This document shows positions 1 to 11,227 of a stretch of 64,000 nucleotides of DNA, in pieces. Source of the DNA: Lactuca virosa (Eukaryota; Streptophyta; Magnoliopsida; Asterales; Asteraceae); assembly GCA_928212115.1 (NCBI GenBank), contig CAKMRJ010005745.1, positions 77,102,499 through 77,166,498 on the forward strand. Reading direction: 5' to 3'. Under the pieces are notes generated by a model. That model was not told the DNA's origin. It saw nothing but the letters and a program-made list of their open reading frames with translations, and made no database searches. The translations under genes were made by a program, and so were the position numbers. Each line of letters starts with the position of its first letter. Position 1 is the first letter of the stretch.

Positions 1-2131
1 CGGCGGGCGTAACCCGTCACCCTCATCTTAGCCCCCACATATAAGGCAACAAGTAACCCTAACCCCAACCCTGTGCATCAGTCGGCACCACCTATATACC
101 CTAACCTCCGGTCGTCGCCTCCTTGCCTGTTGAAGCCAGAAACCACCAAAGCCAAGCCGTCGGTGAAGCTGCCAACAGCGATGAAGTGCAGCACGTTGAC
201 GCCAGCAGTGGGCCGCCACTGTCATTCTCCGGTGAAGGCGCGACCTTCGTTCCCCGCTGCGACCACCCCCTTCGCCTTCCGTTTTCACTCCGTTGCACAG
301 TCGGTTGCATGTTACTGGCCGTTGTACGCCACCAGTTTGGTGGTTGTGTTCATATTTCGAACAAGGGCGTGTGTGTGCATGTCGTGTGTGTATTTGTTTG
401 CCAGAACATCGCAAGAAATCCACCACCAAAAGATGGTGGCTGTCATCTCGGACCACCGCCTGCCGCCACAAGGGAGGTTATGTCGTGTATGTTTTGAATG
501 TGGGTGTGTGTACGTGTGCGTGTTGCAGTATATGTCATCGTGCGGGTGTTGCTTGGCCGGAAAACCGAAGAAACCCACCACCACCACCGTAAGGTGGTGG
601 CTGCCGCCACCAGCCGCCGTGTTGGGTGGTTGTGTGCTAAATTAATGTGTGTATGTGTTTTCTACATAATAATGTATTGGGTGTTTGTTGCCGGATTTTT
701 GACTCGCAAACCACCACCACCGCCGCGAGGTGGTGGCTGCCGCCGTCAACCACCACCGCCCGAGCTGGCAGTGGGTGGTGTCCGGCCTAGTGAAACCCTA
801 ATCAGCCTAAAACTTAACCATTGGACTAATTGGCATGTGTTTGGGTTGGAAACTCTAATTAGGGTTTAGAAAACCCTAATTTTGGAGATGTTAGTTTTGG
901 ATTTGTCGGGACCCGCGTTTGAACCGTTGGATTGAAATTATGAATTATGCCTGGCTATATTGTAGGATTGACCTAGTGGAGTGATGGACTTAGTAGATTA
1001 AGTCCTTAATGGGATAAGTGTTTTTACTTAACCCTAATTGTCATTTTATGTGAAAACCCTAATTATGTTGGACTCGAGTTGGGCCTTTTCTTTTGGGCTT
1101 AGGTGTTTAGGTTCTTAATGGACCATTTAAAGAACAAGTGTATGGACAAGGATATATGGATGGGCTTTAGGTTAACGTCCATGTAAGGGGTTTGGGCCCA
1201 ATTTGGAAAATTAGGCCATAGTTGGGCCATGGTTGATTATTTGACTTTTGGGCCTTCAGAGTGTGAATTTGGGCCTTGGTCTTGGACTAATCTAGGTTAG
1301 GGGTAAAATGGTCTTTTTACCCCAAGTGTGGATTTATGGTTATGCATCGAAACCCAAATTGTTAATTGGGTTTTGTTTTAATGTTGACAGTTCGGGGATC
1401 TATCAGCCAGCAGTCGAGGATTTGTTCGCCGGACTTTAGCAGTGTGAGGTGAGTCTCCTCACTGTATTTAGCGAGTCGAAGGCACCAATGTCGGCCCATA
1501 GTATGTTATGCTTAGTATGCTTGTTGTCTACGTGACTCTTGCATGTGTTATGTATTTTATGTTTACCGAGTAGGGCTCGATGCCAGGCGTGGCCTGATGA
1601 GTATCTTGTATGCTAGTTATCGGTATGTGTTTTTATGATTACCGGGTACGACTCGATGTCGGGCGACACTCGATGACCGGTATGTATGCTATTTATCTTT
1701 GTGATTTTTAGCATGTGTTGTGTGTTATACGTTTGTGTGTTTACATGTTTACATGATTATTTATTTATATGTATACCGGGCAGGGCCTGATGACTTACAG
1801 ATCTATATACCGAGTGGGGATGCCGGACGAGGTCCGAAGCCGGGCGGGGGCCACTATATGTAATTATATGTTTGGTATGTGGTATGTTGGGGAAACTCAC
1901 TAAGCTTTGTGTTTACGGTTTTTAGTTTATGTTTTAGGTACTTCGGTTTTCAAATGGAAGAGCACGAGGTGATTGCAAGGTACACGCCACATGTTTTCGC
2001 ATTTCGTGAATTACTCTGATTTAATGATGTTTTGATAAATCTTGATTAACTTGGTCTATATGAATGATATGTATTAACGATTTATTAATTTAAAAACGAA
2101 AATTTTACGTCATTATTTTTGGGACGTTACA
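1..2131 (+). mobile_element. Gypsy-type LTR, 3' part (start is outside the window)
   Basis: Long LTR-like sequence ending in gacgttaca at 2131, like the other LTRs in the window that end in gttaca. It shares with the LTR at 15113-16821 a block near 1440-1500 (gtgaggtgagtctcctcact, then gagtcgaaggcaccaatg) and a block near 1890 (ggggaaactcactaag), so the orientation is plus. A TATA-like cacatataagg lies near 37-47. Several CCACCACC/GGTGGTGG inverted repeats lie at 415-440, 576-603 and 706-735. The ORFs in 28-869 on both strands come from this GC-rich repeat and show no protein family. The 5' edge and any target duplication cannot be seen. Confidence 0.7.
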
Positions 2132-2252
2132 CAATTTCAAACAAGTAAAATTTCTAGACTTTTTATAACAATTTAAAACGAAAACCCTACACATACAAAC
2201 CCTAACATACTCAAATGACAAAGTCTAATTGCAATAGACTTGAGTTCGTCAC

Positions 2253-2700
2253 GCTCTAACACCACTGTTGTTGGGTTTCGAGTCTCAGTAGATAAAACAA
2301 ATGGCAGCGGAACAGAAACAAATTTGATCTAAACTTGAAACATACAAATCTGAACTCAAACAATCTACGCAACTTGTACAACTCAATAGATAGGAAACAT
2401 ACATTAGATTTCTTTGTGGTTTTCTTTGGACGAGTCAGTTGATTAGACTATAGAACCCAAAGGATATTTCCTCTTCTGTAATCGGACCCAAGATGCAAAC
2501 AAGAAACAAATCCAAGCAATCCTCGAATAATAAACTCCAAACATAAACGAGATCTCGATTTTGTTCTTCGGCCACGACATGGGAATCAAAAGGCCACAAC
2601 GTGGGAATGTCAGATCTGCTAAGGTCAATGTCCGGAAGTTTGTTACGAAGAGAAGCTAAGGCACAAACATAATCAGAATCCATACCATAAATCCTTAGTA
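2253..2700 (-). mobile_element. Copia-type LTR remnant with primer-binding site, minus strand
   Basis: At 2253-2264 gctctaacacca is two changes away from the reverse complement of the initiator-Met tRNA primer-binding site (tggtatcagagc). It is followed at 2269 by tgttggg, the mirrored LTR edge seen in the Copia element at 59279-60047. The 5' LTR of a minus-strand element would therefore extend to the right from about 2269, and the internal part is cut off on the left by the gypsy LTR ending at 2131. The right edge (2700) is a guess. No coding remnant is visible. Confidence 0.45.
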
Positions 2701-2789
2701 GAAAATTTGTTGAACTAAAAGAGTTTTTAAAATTCTCATTTTTCTTGGAAAATAAAAACGTCTCATTTTCCGTAACTAAAATTGCACCT

Positions 2790-3061
2790 AAGCTCCATTA
2801 GTCTTGTCTTTTCTCCTCGTATTGTAAGCTGCTTTTCTATAAAGTTTATGCGTGACTAAAAAAGTTGTGGCTAAAGTTACACCACCACAGTTTCGAGTGT
2901 CGTCTATGTGTTATTTTGCACTAGTGCGCTAATTAATTCACCACTAGTGTGCTAAATTCGCCGCTAATTGAAAAAAAGCAGTTATCTGAACATCGATGAA
3001 ATATTTTGCAATGGAACAAATCCACTGTGAATTCGTCGCAAAAGTCAGTTTTCTAATAGTG
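2790..3061. mobile_element. CACTA (EnSpm) transposon terminal remnant
   Basis: The sequence ends at 3061 in ttttctaatagtg, preceded by gtcgcaaaagtcag. Read from the other strand this is CACTATTAG followed by aaactgacttttgcgac, the usual CACTA terminal and subterminal arrangement. Inside are repeated subterminal-like units (cactagtgcgctaatt, cactagtgtgctaaat near 2920-2955). No transposase or opposite end was recognised, so this is an end fragment or a short non-autonomous copy. The left boundary is approximate. Confidence 0.5.
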
Positions 3062-3084
3062 AAGACAAGGATTTTATTCGCTAG

Positions 3085-3270
3085 ACCGGGTCACATGCGT
3101 AGAAATGAAATTGCAAGTAGCATTTTTGGATTTTGTGTTCATAGTCATGGGTTATCCTCCTGTATCTTAGAAGTGTTTTCTCACATCCTTAGCTTCTTTG
3201 ACCAGTTTCTGGGATGTATGATGGAAGTTCCTTGTGGGGACCAAGCTATATCTTTTCTATAAGTTTTAAC
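3085..3270 (+). pseudogene. Promoter-only remnant of a third membrane-protein gene copy
   Basis: This stretch aligns with the upstream regions of both paralogues. Shared pieces include ggattttgtgttcatagtca (compare 22862-22886 and 7127-7155), cacatccttagcttctttgac (7258-7280), and a block around gtatgatggaagtt (7291-7306 and 23020-23035). No coding sequence follows: the next 500 bp match nothing recognisable and the duplicated block proper starts at about 3780. The simplest reading is a third copy of the locus that lost its coding region. Confidence 0.5.
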
Positions 3271-3780
3271 AATCGTACTAATAAATTGTAGCTAAAATCC
3301 TTTGGAGTTTGTTTAAAATCTACATTTTAGCATATTTGATATTCGTTTATACTTCAATTATAGATAATGCATATTATTGATCCGGCCAGTCTGTATATTA
3401 AGATTATTTGTCGTTCCAAAAGTCAGTTAATTAATGTTCAAAATTTCATCTAGGAGTTTCAAATCGGAGTGTTTATCATGTACAATTAATCTAAATCCTA
3501 TTTCGTTCGTAGCAAAATGGAAAAAATTCCAATCCAGCTAACGTACAAAAACAAAGATCTGAATTCACCGTGTAAGATTTTAGTTTATCAATTTGTAGAT
3601 ATAGAACCTATTTTGATTTATTTCCTCTGCAGACGACGTTAAAAGAGTGAGGGTGCTCGTGTGCCCAAGAATATACACCACATATATGTGACGATGGTGG
3701 AAAGGTATTATGAGGCTTGTTATGGGTCAATGAAAGAGTTTTAATGACATATATATGTAGTGTAAAAAACATTAAATGTT
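3271..3780. other. Unassigned intergenic sequence
   Basis: AT-rich DNA with no recognisable gene, repeat or element end. It separates the promoter remnant from the start of the duplicated block. Confidence 0.5.
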
Positions 3781-4016
3781 TAGGGACCTATTTCATAATT
3801 TCAACTTGTCCCTAATTAACTAGATTAATTTTTATGTTTTCGTTTGAGTCTGTTTTAAAAGTGGAATGTATAAGAATTTGATATTTTTTTCTATTAATCA
3901 TTAAGGCTTCAATTAGTATAAACATAATTTTGAATTTCTAAAAGTTTTGTAGAATATGCCACAGATCACATGCTTCTCGTTATATATGCCTAGAGGAATT
4001 ATTTTAAACAAATATA
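3780..4016 (+). repeat. Segmental duplication, copy 1, left piece
   Basis: It aligns with 22440-22680: cttgtccctaattaactaga against cttgtccctaattacctaga, then tttgtagaatatgccaca in both, then cttctcgttatat and gaggaattatt. Homology stops at about 4016 and resumes at about 6866, so copy 1 was split by the insertion at 4017-6865. Confidence 0.7.
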
Positions 4017-6865
4017 TATAATAACTAGGTTAATACCCGTGGAAACCACGGTTTAAGAAAAAAAAACATTATTTATAATTGGAAAATACTAAGTTGTAAT
4101 AGTTAAAAAAAGGAAGCACACTAAATTATTTAATTTCAAACAAAAAAAAAGGGAATACAAAAGCATAGATTACATTAAAGTTACTTGAAGATAAAGTATG
4201 TGAACATAACAGTCATACAAGTATAAAAATGGTAAAACAAATGTTAAAGAAAAGTTTATTTCATGATTTTGACATGACAAATATGTATATATCTATTATC
4301 TACATCATTTTAATAAACATTTAAAATTAAAAGTTACTTTGTGGTTTCATTAGAACAATAACCATATTTTAAAGTTCTAATGAAAATCTGTCAAAATTAA
4401 GTTGCCAAGGAAGAGCTACTTGTGCTCATTTTAGAGAAAAGTATGGTTACAGAATTCTGGCATTATGTATGTACTTTTCATGTATTGAACATTCTTCATA
4501 TTTATCTTTGTGATATTTTCTCATTATTTTTATATGTTACAGGTCATTGTATAGTAGGCTAAAAGAAGAGATATACAAATATAGAAAGGTAATAGTTATA
4601 ATTACGTGGTTTTAATTATGAGTCTCTTGATATAATTTATAACCGCACATAGATGGTCCCTGTGAAAAAAGTTAAAAGAAAATGTCTTTGAAATATGAAA
4701 ACATAAATGTTCCATGTTTAAAATAATCAACATAAATATTATAAATAATAGACAATAAGAACACAACACATAGAAGTTGGTTTCTATTAAATGTAATTAT
4801 TCAAATCTTGTATCTAGCTTACATAAATGGTCACTACATTTTAAAATTTGAAGGAATGCTCAATACAAATATTCAAACTTTAGTGAATTACACAAAGTAT
4901 TTGATAATATATTTTCAAAATTGGTCCATATAAAGATAAATACTCATAAATAGACCCTATTAAAATAAATTTACACCATGATTCTGTGTGATATCTCTTA
5001 TAAAGAGGAATGTTCCTTTTCAAAAAATATCATATTTATGATATTTAGAGGTTATATAGAAACCAATGAAAGTACATTGTCATTAAAGGAATGTTCCATT
5101 AATAAAAAAATTAACCAGAATAATTAAATTTATGTAAGGACATTGGTATTAAGAATAAAACCAATAAACTATATGTTAAAAGTTCTGATCCATGTTTAAA
5201 AAAATTAACAAAAATGGCCCCTATGTGAAAAAAAACACATAAATATACTGTGTATAAAAATTAACAGAAATAGTCAAAAAAAATTTGATAAAATAGCAAT
5301 GAATGGTCTGTGTTTAAAAATATTAACTTTTAAAAGTAATTCTTAAAGAAAGTTTACTGATGTATTAGTTGGTACTTGTTTGAAGCAACTAATTCACATG
5401 TTGTAGAAAAGTCCCTAGAAAAAAAAATACACGAATAGTCAATATATAAAAAATATATTTAATTAGCATAATAGAAATGTAATTACATTTCGTTGTGTAT
5501 AATAAAGATGCATTAATAAATTAATATAAAAAATGTTTGAAAAGATAAACCGAAGTAGTCTCAAAATTTAAAAATAAAAATTAATTGTCTTTGTTTAGAA
5601 AAATGATTTAATGGTCGTTGTATGCACAAAATCAACATAAATGGTCCATGTATACAAAAATTAACAAAAAATGGTCCCTTTATAAAAAAAATTGTTGAGA
5701 AATAGTTTCATTCATACAAGGAAATTGACTGAATGGTCTTTGTGTAATCTATTAAACAAAAAAACATTTTAAAGTACAATGGTATAATCATAGATTTAAA
5801 TGGTTTAAAATGAAAGAAAGTAGGATTCATCAATATGATGAAAAAATTATCAAGTAAACAGAAAAAAAGTTTTAAAGTATATTGCCATTAAAGGGAATGT
5901 TCCCTTCTAAAAAATAACATAATGATGATATTTACTGGTTACAGGGAAACCAATGAAAGTAAAATGTTGTAATATTAAGTAGTTTTTTTTAGTTTAAGAG
6001 GAATACGAACAAAGTTTTCATTTTTTTAATACGAATTAGATAAAGCACAAATATGAACCGATTTAAAGACTATAGAGTAAATAATAACTAACCTTCAATA
6101 ACTTTGATGTTTTTTTATTTGGAGTACAGGATGATATAGTGGAGGGGAACTTTTTCTCGAGATGTAAACGGTGTATACAAAGAGAACGACAATTATATTT
6201 ATAAGAGATAGAGTATGTAAAAGGTAATGATTAAGGATTTCAAAATTTAAATCCCTAATTCCATGATATAAAAATCCCTAAAATTGTGTTATAATAAGTT
6301 GAAATAATTGACAAATTTCCGAAAATACTGTTATCAACTGCCGAATGTATAGAGATTTTAAATTAATAATGGTTGGGGGTTTCAATGACTCATCGATCGA
6401 TTTTTAATATTGAACAGGTATAGAATGGTAAATACCATTTGACAGGATATATGAAGGTAAATATTCTGGTAAAGTTGAAATAATTAGTCTTCACGTCTTT
6501 GTAAGCGATTTTTAATTTTAAACCATTTAAATCATTATATTGTGTTAAATTTAGTAATAAGTTGAATTATTTTTTTTTCCATAATTATAGCAGGAGGTAT
6601 AGATCAATAGATTTAGTTTATGATTACGTACTATTTTTATTTAGATAAAGATCTTAAATTTTAAAAACACAACATGATAATGGTAATAATTTAAATGTTT
6701 GTTGCATTAAGTCAGGAAGTAGGAAATGTATGGAATGGCATATGGACGTTTTATGTATCAAAGGGCATTTATGGAAATCTAAGATTGGGCGGGAAAAAAG
6801 CTTGAGGGAGCCAGCATAAGAAGCCATGTGGCAAAAGGAGTACTCTTTTATTAGAGTAGGGATTT
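4017..6865. mobile_element. 2.85-kb non-coding insertion, perhaps Helitron-like
   Basis: The insertion is defined by comparison with the second duplicate, which runs straight from the sequence matching 4016 to that matching 6866. The left end has actaggttaatacccgtgg followed by the complementary ccacgg, a small hairpin. The right end has tactct-tttatt-agagta, a perfect 6-bp stem, followed by gggatt. Such asymmetric ends with a 3' hairpin and no terminal inverted repeats suggest a Helitron-like element, but I do not see a clear CTRR end. The interior is very AT-rich and contains many degenerate copies of an atggtccctgtataaaaa-like unit (4640-5720). It has no ORF of interest. Confidence 0.45.
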
Positions 6866-7355
6866 TCTTTTCAATGCATGTATTCCTATAAGAAGAGGCA
6901 GCATGCATTCGTTCTATGTTAATTTGTTTTACTAAAAAGAACGTGCTCACTCACACTTGTATCAAGGTTGAGTTGTGTACGGCGGATCCAGAACACAAAA
7001 ACTTAGACGGTTCCATTATACATACAAAGTATTTAAAAATATAAAATTCAGAAATTCAGAGTATTGTAAAAGTGGATGGGATCCACTTCCAAGTGGAGTT
7101 CATGCGCCCCACTTCTAAATTTTAAACTTTGTGTTCAGAGTAATCAGAGTCATAGGATTAAGAAGTGATCCTTCAGTCCACTGAGCAGTGAAGGAAGCGA
7201 TATGTGGCTTACATGCTTTAAGGAAAGTCATTGGCAGTTTCTTCCCTATCTTCCATCACATCCTTAACTTCTTTGACCCGTTGATTGTATGTATGATGAA
7301 AATTTCATGGGTGTGATCAAGCGATAGATCATCAAAAACATGAAAGTTTCATTCT

Positions 7356-7363
7356 TATTTAAA
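7356..7363 (+). promoter_or_regulatory. TATA-like box of paralogue 1
   Basis: tatttaaa lies 105 bp before the ATG at 7468. The same tatttaaa occurs in the matching position of the second copy (23088-23095), inside a conserved upstream block. Confidence 0.4.
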
Positions 7364-7467
7364 GACATTCATAGAATTGGAAGAAACATACCTACATTCT
7401 AATTCATTCTCAAGACAAACCTTCTGCATTTCCTTAATTACACCCCCTTCATTTCCCTTGGAGGAAC

Positions 7468-9792
7468 ATGATCATGAATCCCAACGTCCTAAATGATTAT
7501 TATCAATTCGACCTGCTTAAGAGATTTTGCAACAGTATTGACCCAGAATACCTCTCTCGATTGTGGAAATTAGTATACAACTCAAATCAACAAAATCTGT
7601 ACAGCAAACCTATGCCGTGGATTGGGATCTATGTCGCCTTAGCATCTCTGTTTTGCATCCTTCCAATGGTGGCTGATTTATTCCATGGTTTGAGGAACAG
7701 AAAGCTCTGGTTTCCGTGTAAATATTTCACTCTGAATGCTGCTTCTCTCACTGTGATAGCTGTTGCAATGAAGCTGCCCATGGATCTAAGTAATCTAATG
7801 CCAGGTGATGTGGACAAGGTTGCAAAGATTGGAAGCACGTGCTTTATGTGCACCATGCTGGCTAATCTATTGCCTTCTCTAGCAACCATGGACAGCAAGG
7901 AACTTGTCTCAAACATCATAGCTTTAGCTGTTCTTGTAATCACCTTGGCTGTGAATGTTTGCATTCAAATATACACCGGAATTTTCTTCTACAGTTCATA
8001 TGATGCTGAGTACCATGATCCTGAGTACTTTTATCCTGAAGTAGGGTTCTTTGAGAGAGTTATTGTTGTGGCCATCTGTGTGGTTCCGATGCTCATGTTG
8101 CTGATAATATATGCATGTTCATCTTTAGCAATTCTCAAGTCCAAAGAGATTCTAGAATCCAAATACCAATCGGCTCATCAGACAACATTAATGGATCAAG
8201 AGCTTCAACAACCAGGAAAATTATTAACTGTTGAGAAGCTAAAGCAACATGTGAGCAACTACTGGATCATGGCAGGAACTGGAAGCCCCCAATTCATGTC
8301 AGCTTGCTCTGCTACCACCTCTGCTTCAGGGGTAATATGCGCTGCAAGCACTGGCTTCTTTACTTTTCTTGTGATTTTCAATATCCGATATCTAGGGAAC
8401 CCTCAGTCGGATTATAAGTGGTCAATGTTAGTGATTTTCATAATACAGTTTATCGGAGTCATATTGGGTACAATTGCCCCACTTGCCAGATGTTTTGCAG
8501 CCTTAAGCTTTAAGTTGTCACTAAAATGGATTTGGAAGCACGTCAAGGTCTCTAAAGTAGAGAGCTTTTGGGCTCAGAAGTTGTATGATTGGAAAAAGAG
8601 TAGCATACCATTCCCTTCCAGTAGCCGCAAATGCAAGATCGTCATCCAGCTTTTGAAAATCCTAAGTCTTAGCATTTGTATTGGATTTCAGAAGACAGTC
8701 GTGGTGGCATGCAAGATGATAGCAGTGATTCCAATTTTGATAGCAGTGATTCCAATTTTCTTTGTGATATGTTTCTTGTATTGTCTCCGTTGTTGGAAGT
8801 GGTTAAAGGCCATGTTTAGTGCCTCAAGCATTGTTTTGGGACAAAATCCTGCCCAGATAGGAAAAAACAAGGATCTAAGAGGGTATGTTTTGCAACTTGA
8901 AGACGACATAGAGTTTGCTGATAGAACATTGAAAGGCATGTTAAAATCGGTAAACCGTTTGATCCAAAAGGCTGAAAAACAACAACCTAACAATCTTATG
9001 AAGCTTCTTGCGGAATCTAGAGGCTTTGAAGGGGTTGAAAAGTTTGAAAGCCATCGTGTCCCTCCTTTAGTTTCAGAAGAATATATCAATTGTTGGAGTT
9101 TGCCATTGGTTACTCTAACATCCATCGCCATGTCTCTTCCAAACACCCAAAAGAACTTAGTCGATTGCTTGGTGAGTGGTGTGAGTGAAGGTCTTGTATA
9201 TGTCAAACTTGTGGAAGAAAGCCTCAATGCTACTGATAATCATGTAAGAATTCAAAAGGCAGCTAAAACTTTGTGGGTAGAAGTTGAAGTATACCACAAA
9301 TGGTTAGGAAACAAGCTTCCAAAATCTAAGCCTAGAATGAATACACCAGGACATATTCTTCAATGGTTAAGGAATACAGCTAAGAACATGGTCATCAAGG
9401 TGGAAAGTATGGATATCCGAGGCCTAAACGATAATTCCAAATACAGTTCTATTTGTGCCAATTCAATGTATCGTATCACTGAAACAATATTGCTCTCCTA
9501 CTCCGAGAACATTGACGAGGTTAGCCAAGAGGAACTATTTGCACAGTTATCTTCAATGATCGGAGATATATTAGCTGCTTGTCTCACCAACTTACCCCAA
9601 GTCATTACAATGAAATGCCACACAAGTGCCATAGAGAAAAGGGAGGCGAGTGTCCGAGCTGCTGCCCAACTTCTTGGTGAGACTACACAGATAATCAACA
9701 GCCTTCGAGATCGTGAACTTCCAAGCTTGAATCCAGAGGACTTGGCTTTTATTGACAAGTGGCATGCTTACTTAAAGCACCCTTTTCCTTGA
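7468..9792 (+). CDS. Uncharacterised plant multi-pass membrane protein, paralogue 1
   Basis: Single uninterrupted reading frame of 774 residues. I do not recognise a named family. The N-terminal half is rich in hydrophobic stretches that read as membrane segments: about residues 50-75, 84-107, 121-141, 147-175, 195-223, 275-308, 318-349 and 396-442. The last contains an 8-residue repeat (IAVIPILIAVIPIF), encoded by a 21-bp tandem duplication around 8718-8760. Residues 223-275 form a hydrophilic loop that is almost invariant between the paralogues. The C-terminal 320 residues are soluble and probably helical. An alternative start is the in-frame Met at 7474, which aligns better with paralogue 2. 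The gene is intact, with no stop or frameshift, and preserved across the duplication, so it is probably functional. Its role is unknown. Confidence 0.85.
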   Translation: MIMNPNVLNDYYQFDLLKRFCNSIDPEYLSRLWKLVYNSNQQNLYSKPMPWIGIYVALASLFCILPMVADLFHGLRNRKLWFPCKYFTLNAASLTVIAVAMKLPMDLSNLMPGDVDKVAKIGSTCFMCTMLANLLPSLATMDSKELVSNIIALAVLVITLAVNVCIQIYTGIFFYSSYDAEYHDPEYFYPEVGFFERVIVVAICVVPMLMLLIIYACSSLAILKSKEILESKYQSAHQTTLMDQELQQPGKLLTVEKLKQHVSNYWIMAGTGSPQFMSACSATTSASGVICAASTGFFTFLVIFNIRYLGNPQSDYKWSMLVIFIIQFIGVILGTIAPLARCFAALSFKLSLKWIWKHVKVSKVESFWAQKLYDWKKSSIPFPSSSRKCKIVIQLLKILSLSICIGFQKTVVVACKMIAVIPILIAVIPIFFVICFLYCLRCWKWLKAMFSASSIVLGQNPAQIGKNKDLRGYVLQLEDDIEFADRTLKGMLKSVNRLIQKAEKQQPNNLMKLLAESRGFEGVEKFESHRVPPLVSEEYINCWSLPLVTLTSIAMSLPNTQKNLVDCLVSGVSEGLVYVKLVEESLNATDNHVRIQKAAKTLWVEVEVYHKWLGNKLPKSKPRMNTPGHILQWLRNTAKNMVIKVESMDIRGLNDNSKYSSICANSMYRITETILLSYSENIDEVSQEELFAQLSSMIGDILAACLTNLPQVITMKCHTSAIEKREASVRAAAQLLGETTQIINSLRDRELPSLNPEDLAFIDKWHAYLKHPFP

Positions 9793-10692
9793 CAAGCATT
9801 TATGCTCTGCAAATAACCAGCTGGCAAGTTCATAAAGATTTGTCATAATATTTAGTCGTTAAATAAGTAGATTTTGTCGATGTTTGTTTGCTTTCCTATG
9901 TTTGTTAGTTTAATTATGAGCCTCCTTTCATACTTGTTTTGAGACTGTGTTTATCATGGGGTTTCAAATGGAACCCTTGCTAAAACAAATTTTAAAGCCG
10001 GTGTTATAAAATGTTAATAACTTATTTCACATTAAATTAAATTCATATAAGTTTTTCTAATGGTCTTTTTTAAATCAACATATATATTCTCCATTTCTCC
10101 TAAATATTAAGTGGATGTATTTTTTTGTTAACGTTGGTTTGATGAAAAAGTTATTAAAGCATCTCTATATGGAGTGTTTTTGAGACGGTAATTATTTAAA
10201 ATCAATCTCATAAAATGTTTCTCAGAGGATTAGGTATGAGTCATGTGATAACACCCGATTTATATGTCACTTTAACCATAACAACAAGAGGGAAATGGTG
10301 TTCCCCTTGTTAAAACATGTTACGAGGTAGAAAGAGAAAGAAAAAGATGGAAAAAAAGGATTTGATTGGCTTACTCCCCGTTGCAAGATGTCATAACGCA
10401 AACGAGATATGTCATAACACCAAAGGGGAAATGGTGTTCATGGTGTTATGATCGTGTTATGGAGGTGCCACATTGGCTTGTCCACGCCGTTATTGGCCCA
10501 TACTGTATGTTCTCATTGTTAGATGGTAGCTGTGGGGGTCAATATTACGAACCATTTTATTCCATTAAATTTATTTTCCTTTTTTGAGTTTTATGTTGTG
10601 TATTAATTTGTAATATTCAATAATGTTTAATTTAATTCTTTAACTATATTTTAGAGCTTTATTATTTTTTACTAAAAGTGTTTTATTTTAAT
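9793..10692 (+). repeat. Segmental duplication, copy 1, 3' flank
   Basis: It aligns with 25549-26168 apart from one insertion at 10223-10505. Shared pieces include caagcatttatg right after the stop, catacttgttttgagactgtg, and the stretch around gagctttattatttttnactaa. The match ends where copy 1 reads atatccaag and copy 2 reads acgaggcat. Confidence 0.7.
10223..10505. mobile_element. 283-bp MITE-like insertion in copy 1
   Basis: Absent from copy 2, where aaaatgtttct continues into tactattagatgg. In copy 1 the insertion is flanked by atgtttct (10215-10222) and tatgttct (10506-10513), possibly a decayed 8-bp target duplication. It holds two direct repeats of a ggggaaatggtgttc-type unit (10290 and 10422). 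The terminal inverted repeats are weak (cagaggatta against cagtatgggc), so the class is uncertain; 8 bp would fit hAT. The ORF at 10366-10587 crosses the junction and is not a gene. Confidence 0.45.
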
Positions 10693-11227
10693 ATCCAAGA
10701 TTTAATATTAAATTCGTAATGATAACATGATTTTAATTTGAAAGTGTGTCATCAAATATTAGCGGCTTCACTAACTTCTCCCTTTCTCTTTTTCGTCTTC
10801 TCTAATTTGTAATGTGTGCATAAAGCTTGTACCAAAATGTGTTTGGGTTGGAAAGGACATGAAAGATGAATTTTTATGTGTTGTGGGTTGAGAAAGAAAG
10901 ATGTGAGAGAAAAGAGAAAATTTGATGTGGTCGTGACATGAGAAGTGGGGTGGAAAGATGGTTGTTTGTTTGAAATTTTTTGCTTGGTGTTAGTGGTGGA
11001 GGTAACGGAAGGGCTGTCGGATGACTAGCCACCCCCCCCCCCCACCCCAAAAAAAAATACAAATACAAATACTATTGTTATAGATATTTAGCTTTTCATT
11101 CTTAATTTCATAATATGTTATCTTTTCTAGTAATTTATAATTGATAATATCTCCCATTCGTAAGTAGGTACAATAATTATGGTTTGATAATTTTGTTTAT
11201 AATATTCGTATATTTATAGGGTAAATT
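10693..11227. other. Intergenic, low-complexity
   Basis: AT-rich sequence with a purine-rich stretch (10850-10930) and a C-tract followed by an A-tract (11031-11058). I see no gene or element here. Confidence 0.5.

Noticed and set aside
28..869. Several overlapping ORFs of 70-190 residues on both strands at the window start
   Set aside because: They overlap in many frames within a GC-rich LTR full of CCACC/GGTGG repeats and show no protein family.
6654..6950. 98-residue minus-strand ORF
   Set aside because: It crosses the right edge of the insertion at 4017-6865 and has no family resemblance.
8688..9227. Long antisense ORF inside paralogue 1 (and its counterpart at 24654-24962)
   Set aside because: Shadow of the sense coding sequence; the corresponding frame is not kept between the paralogues.
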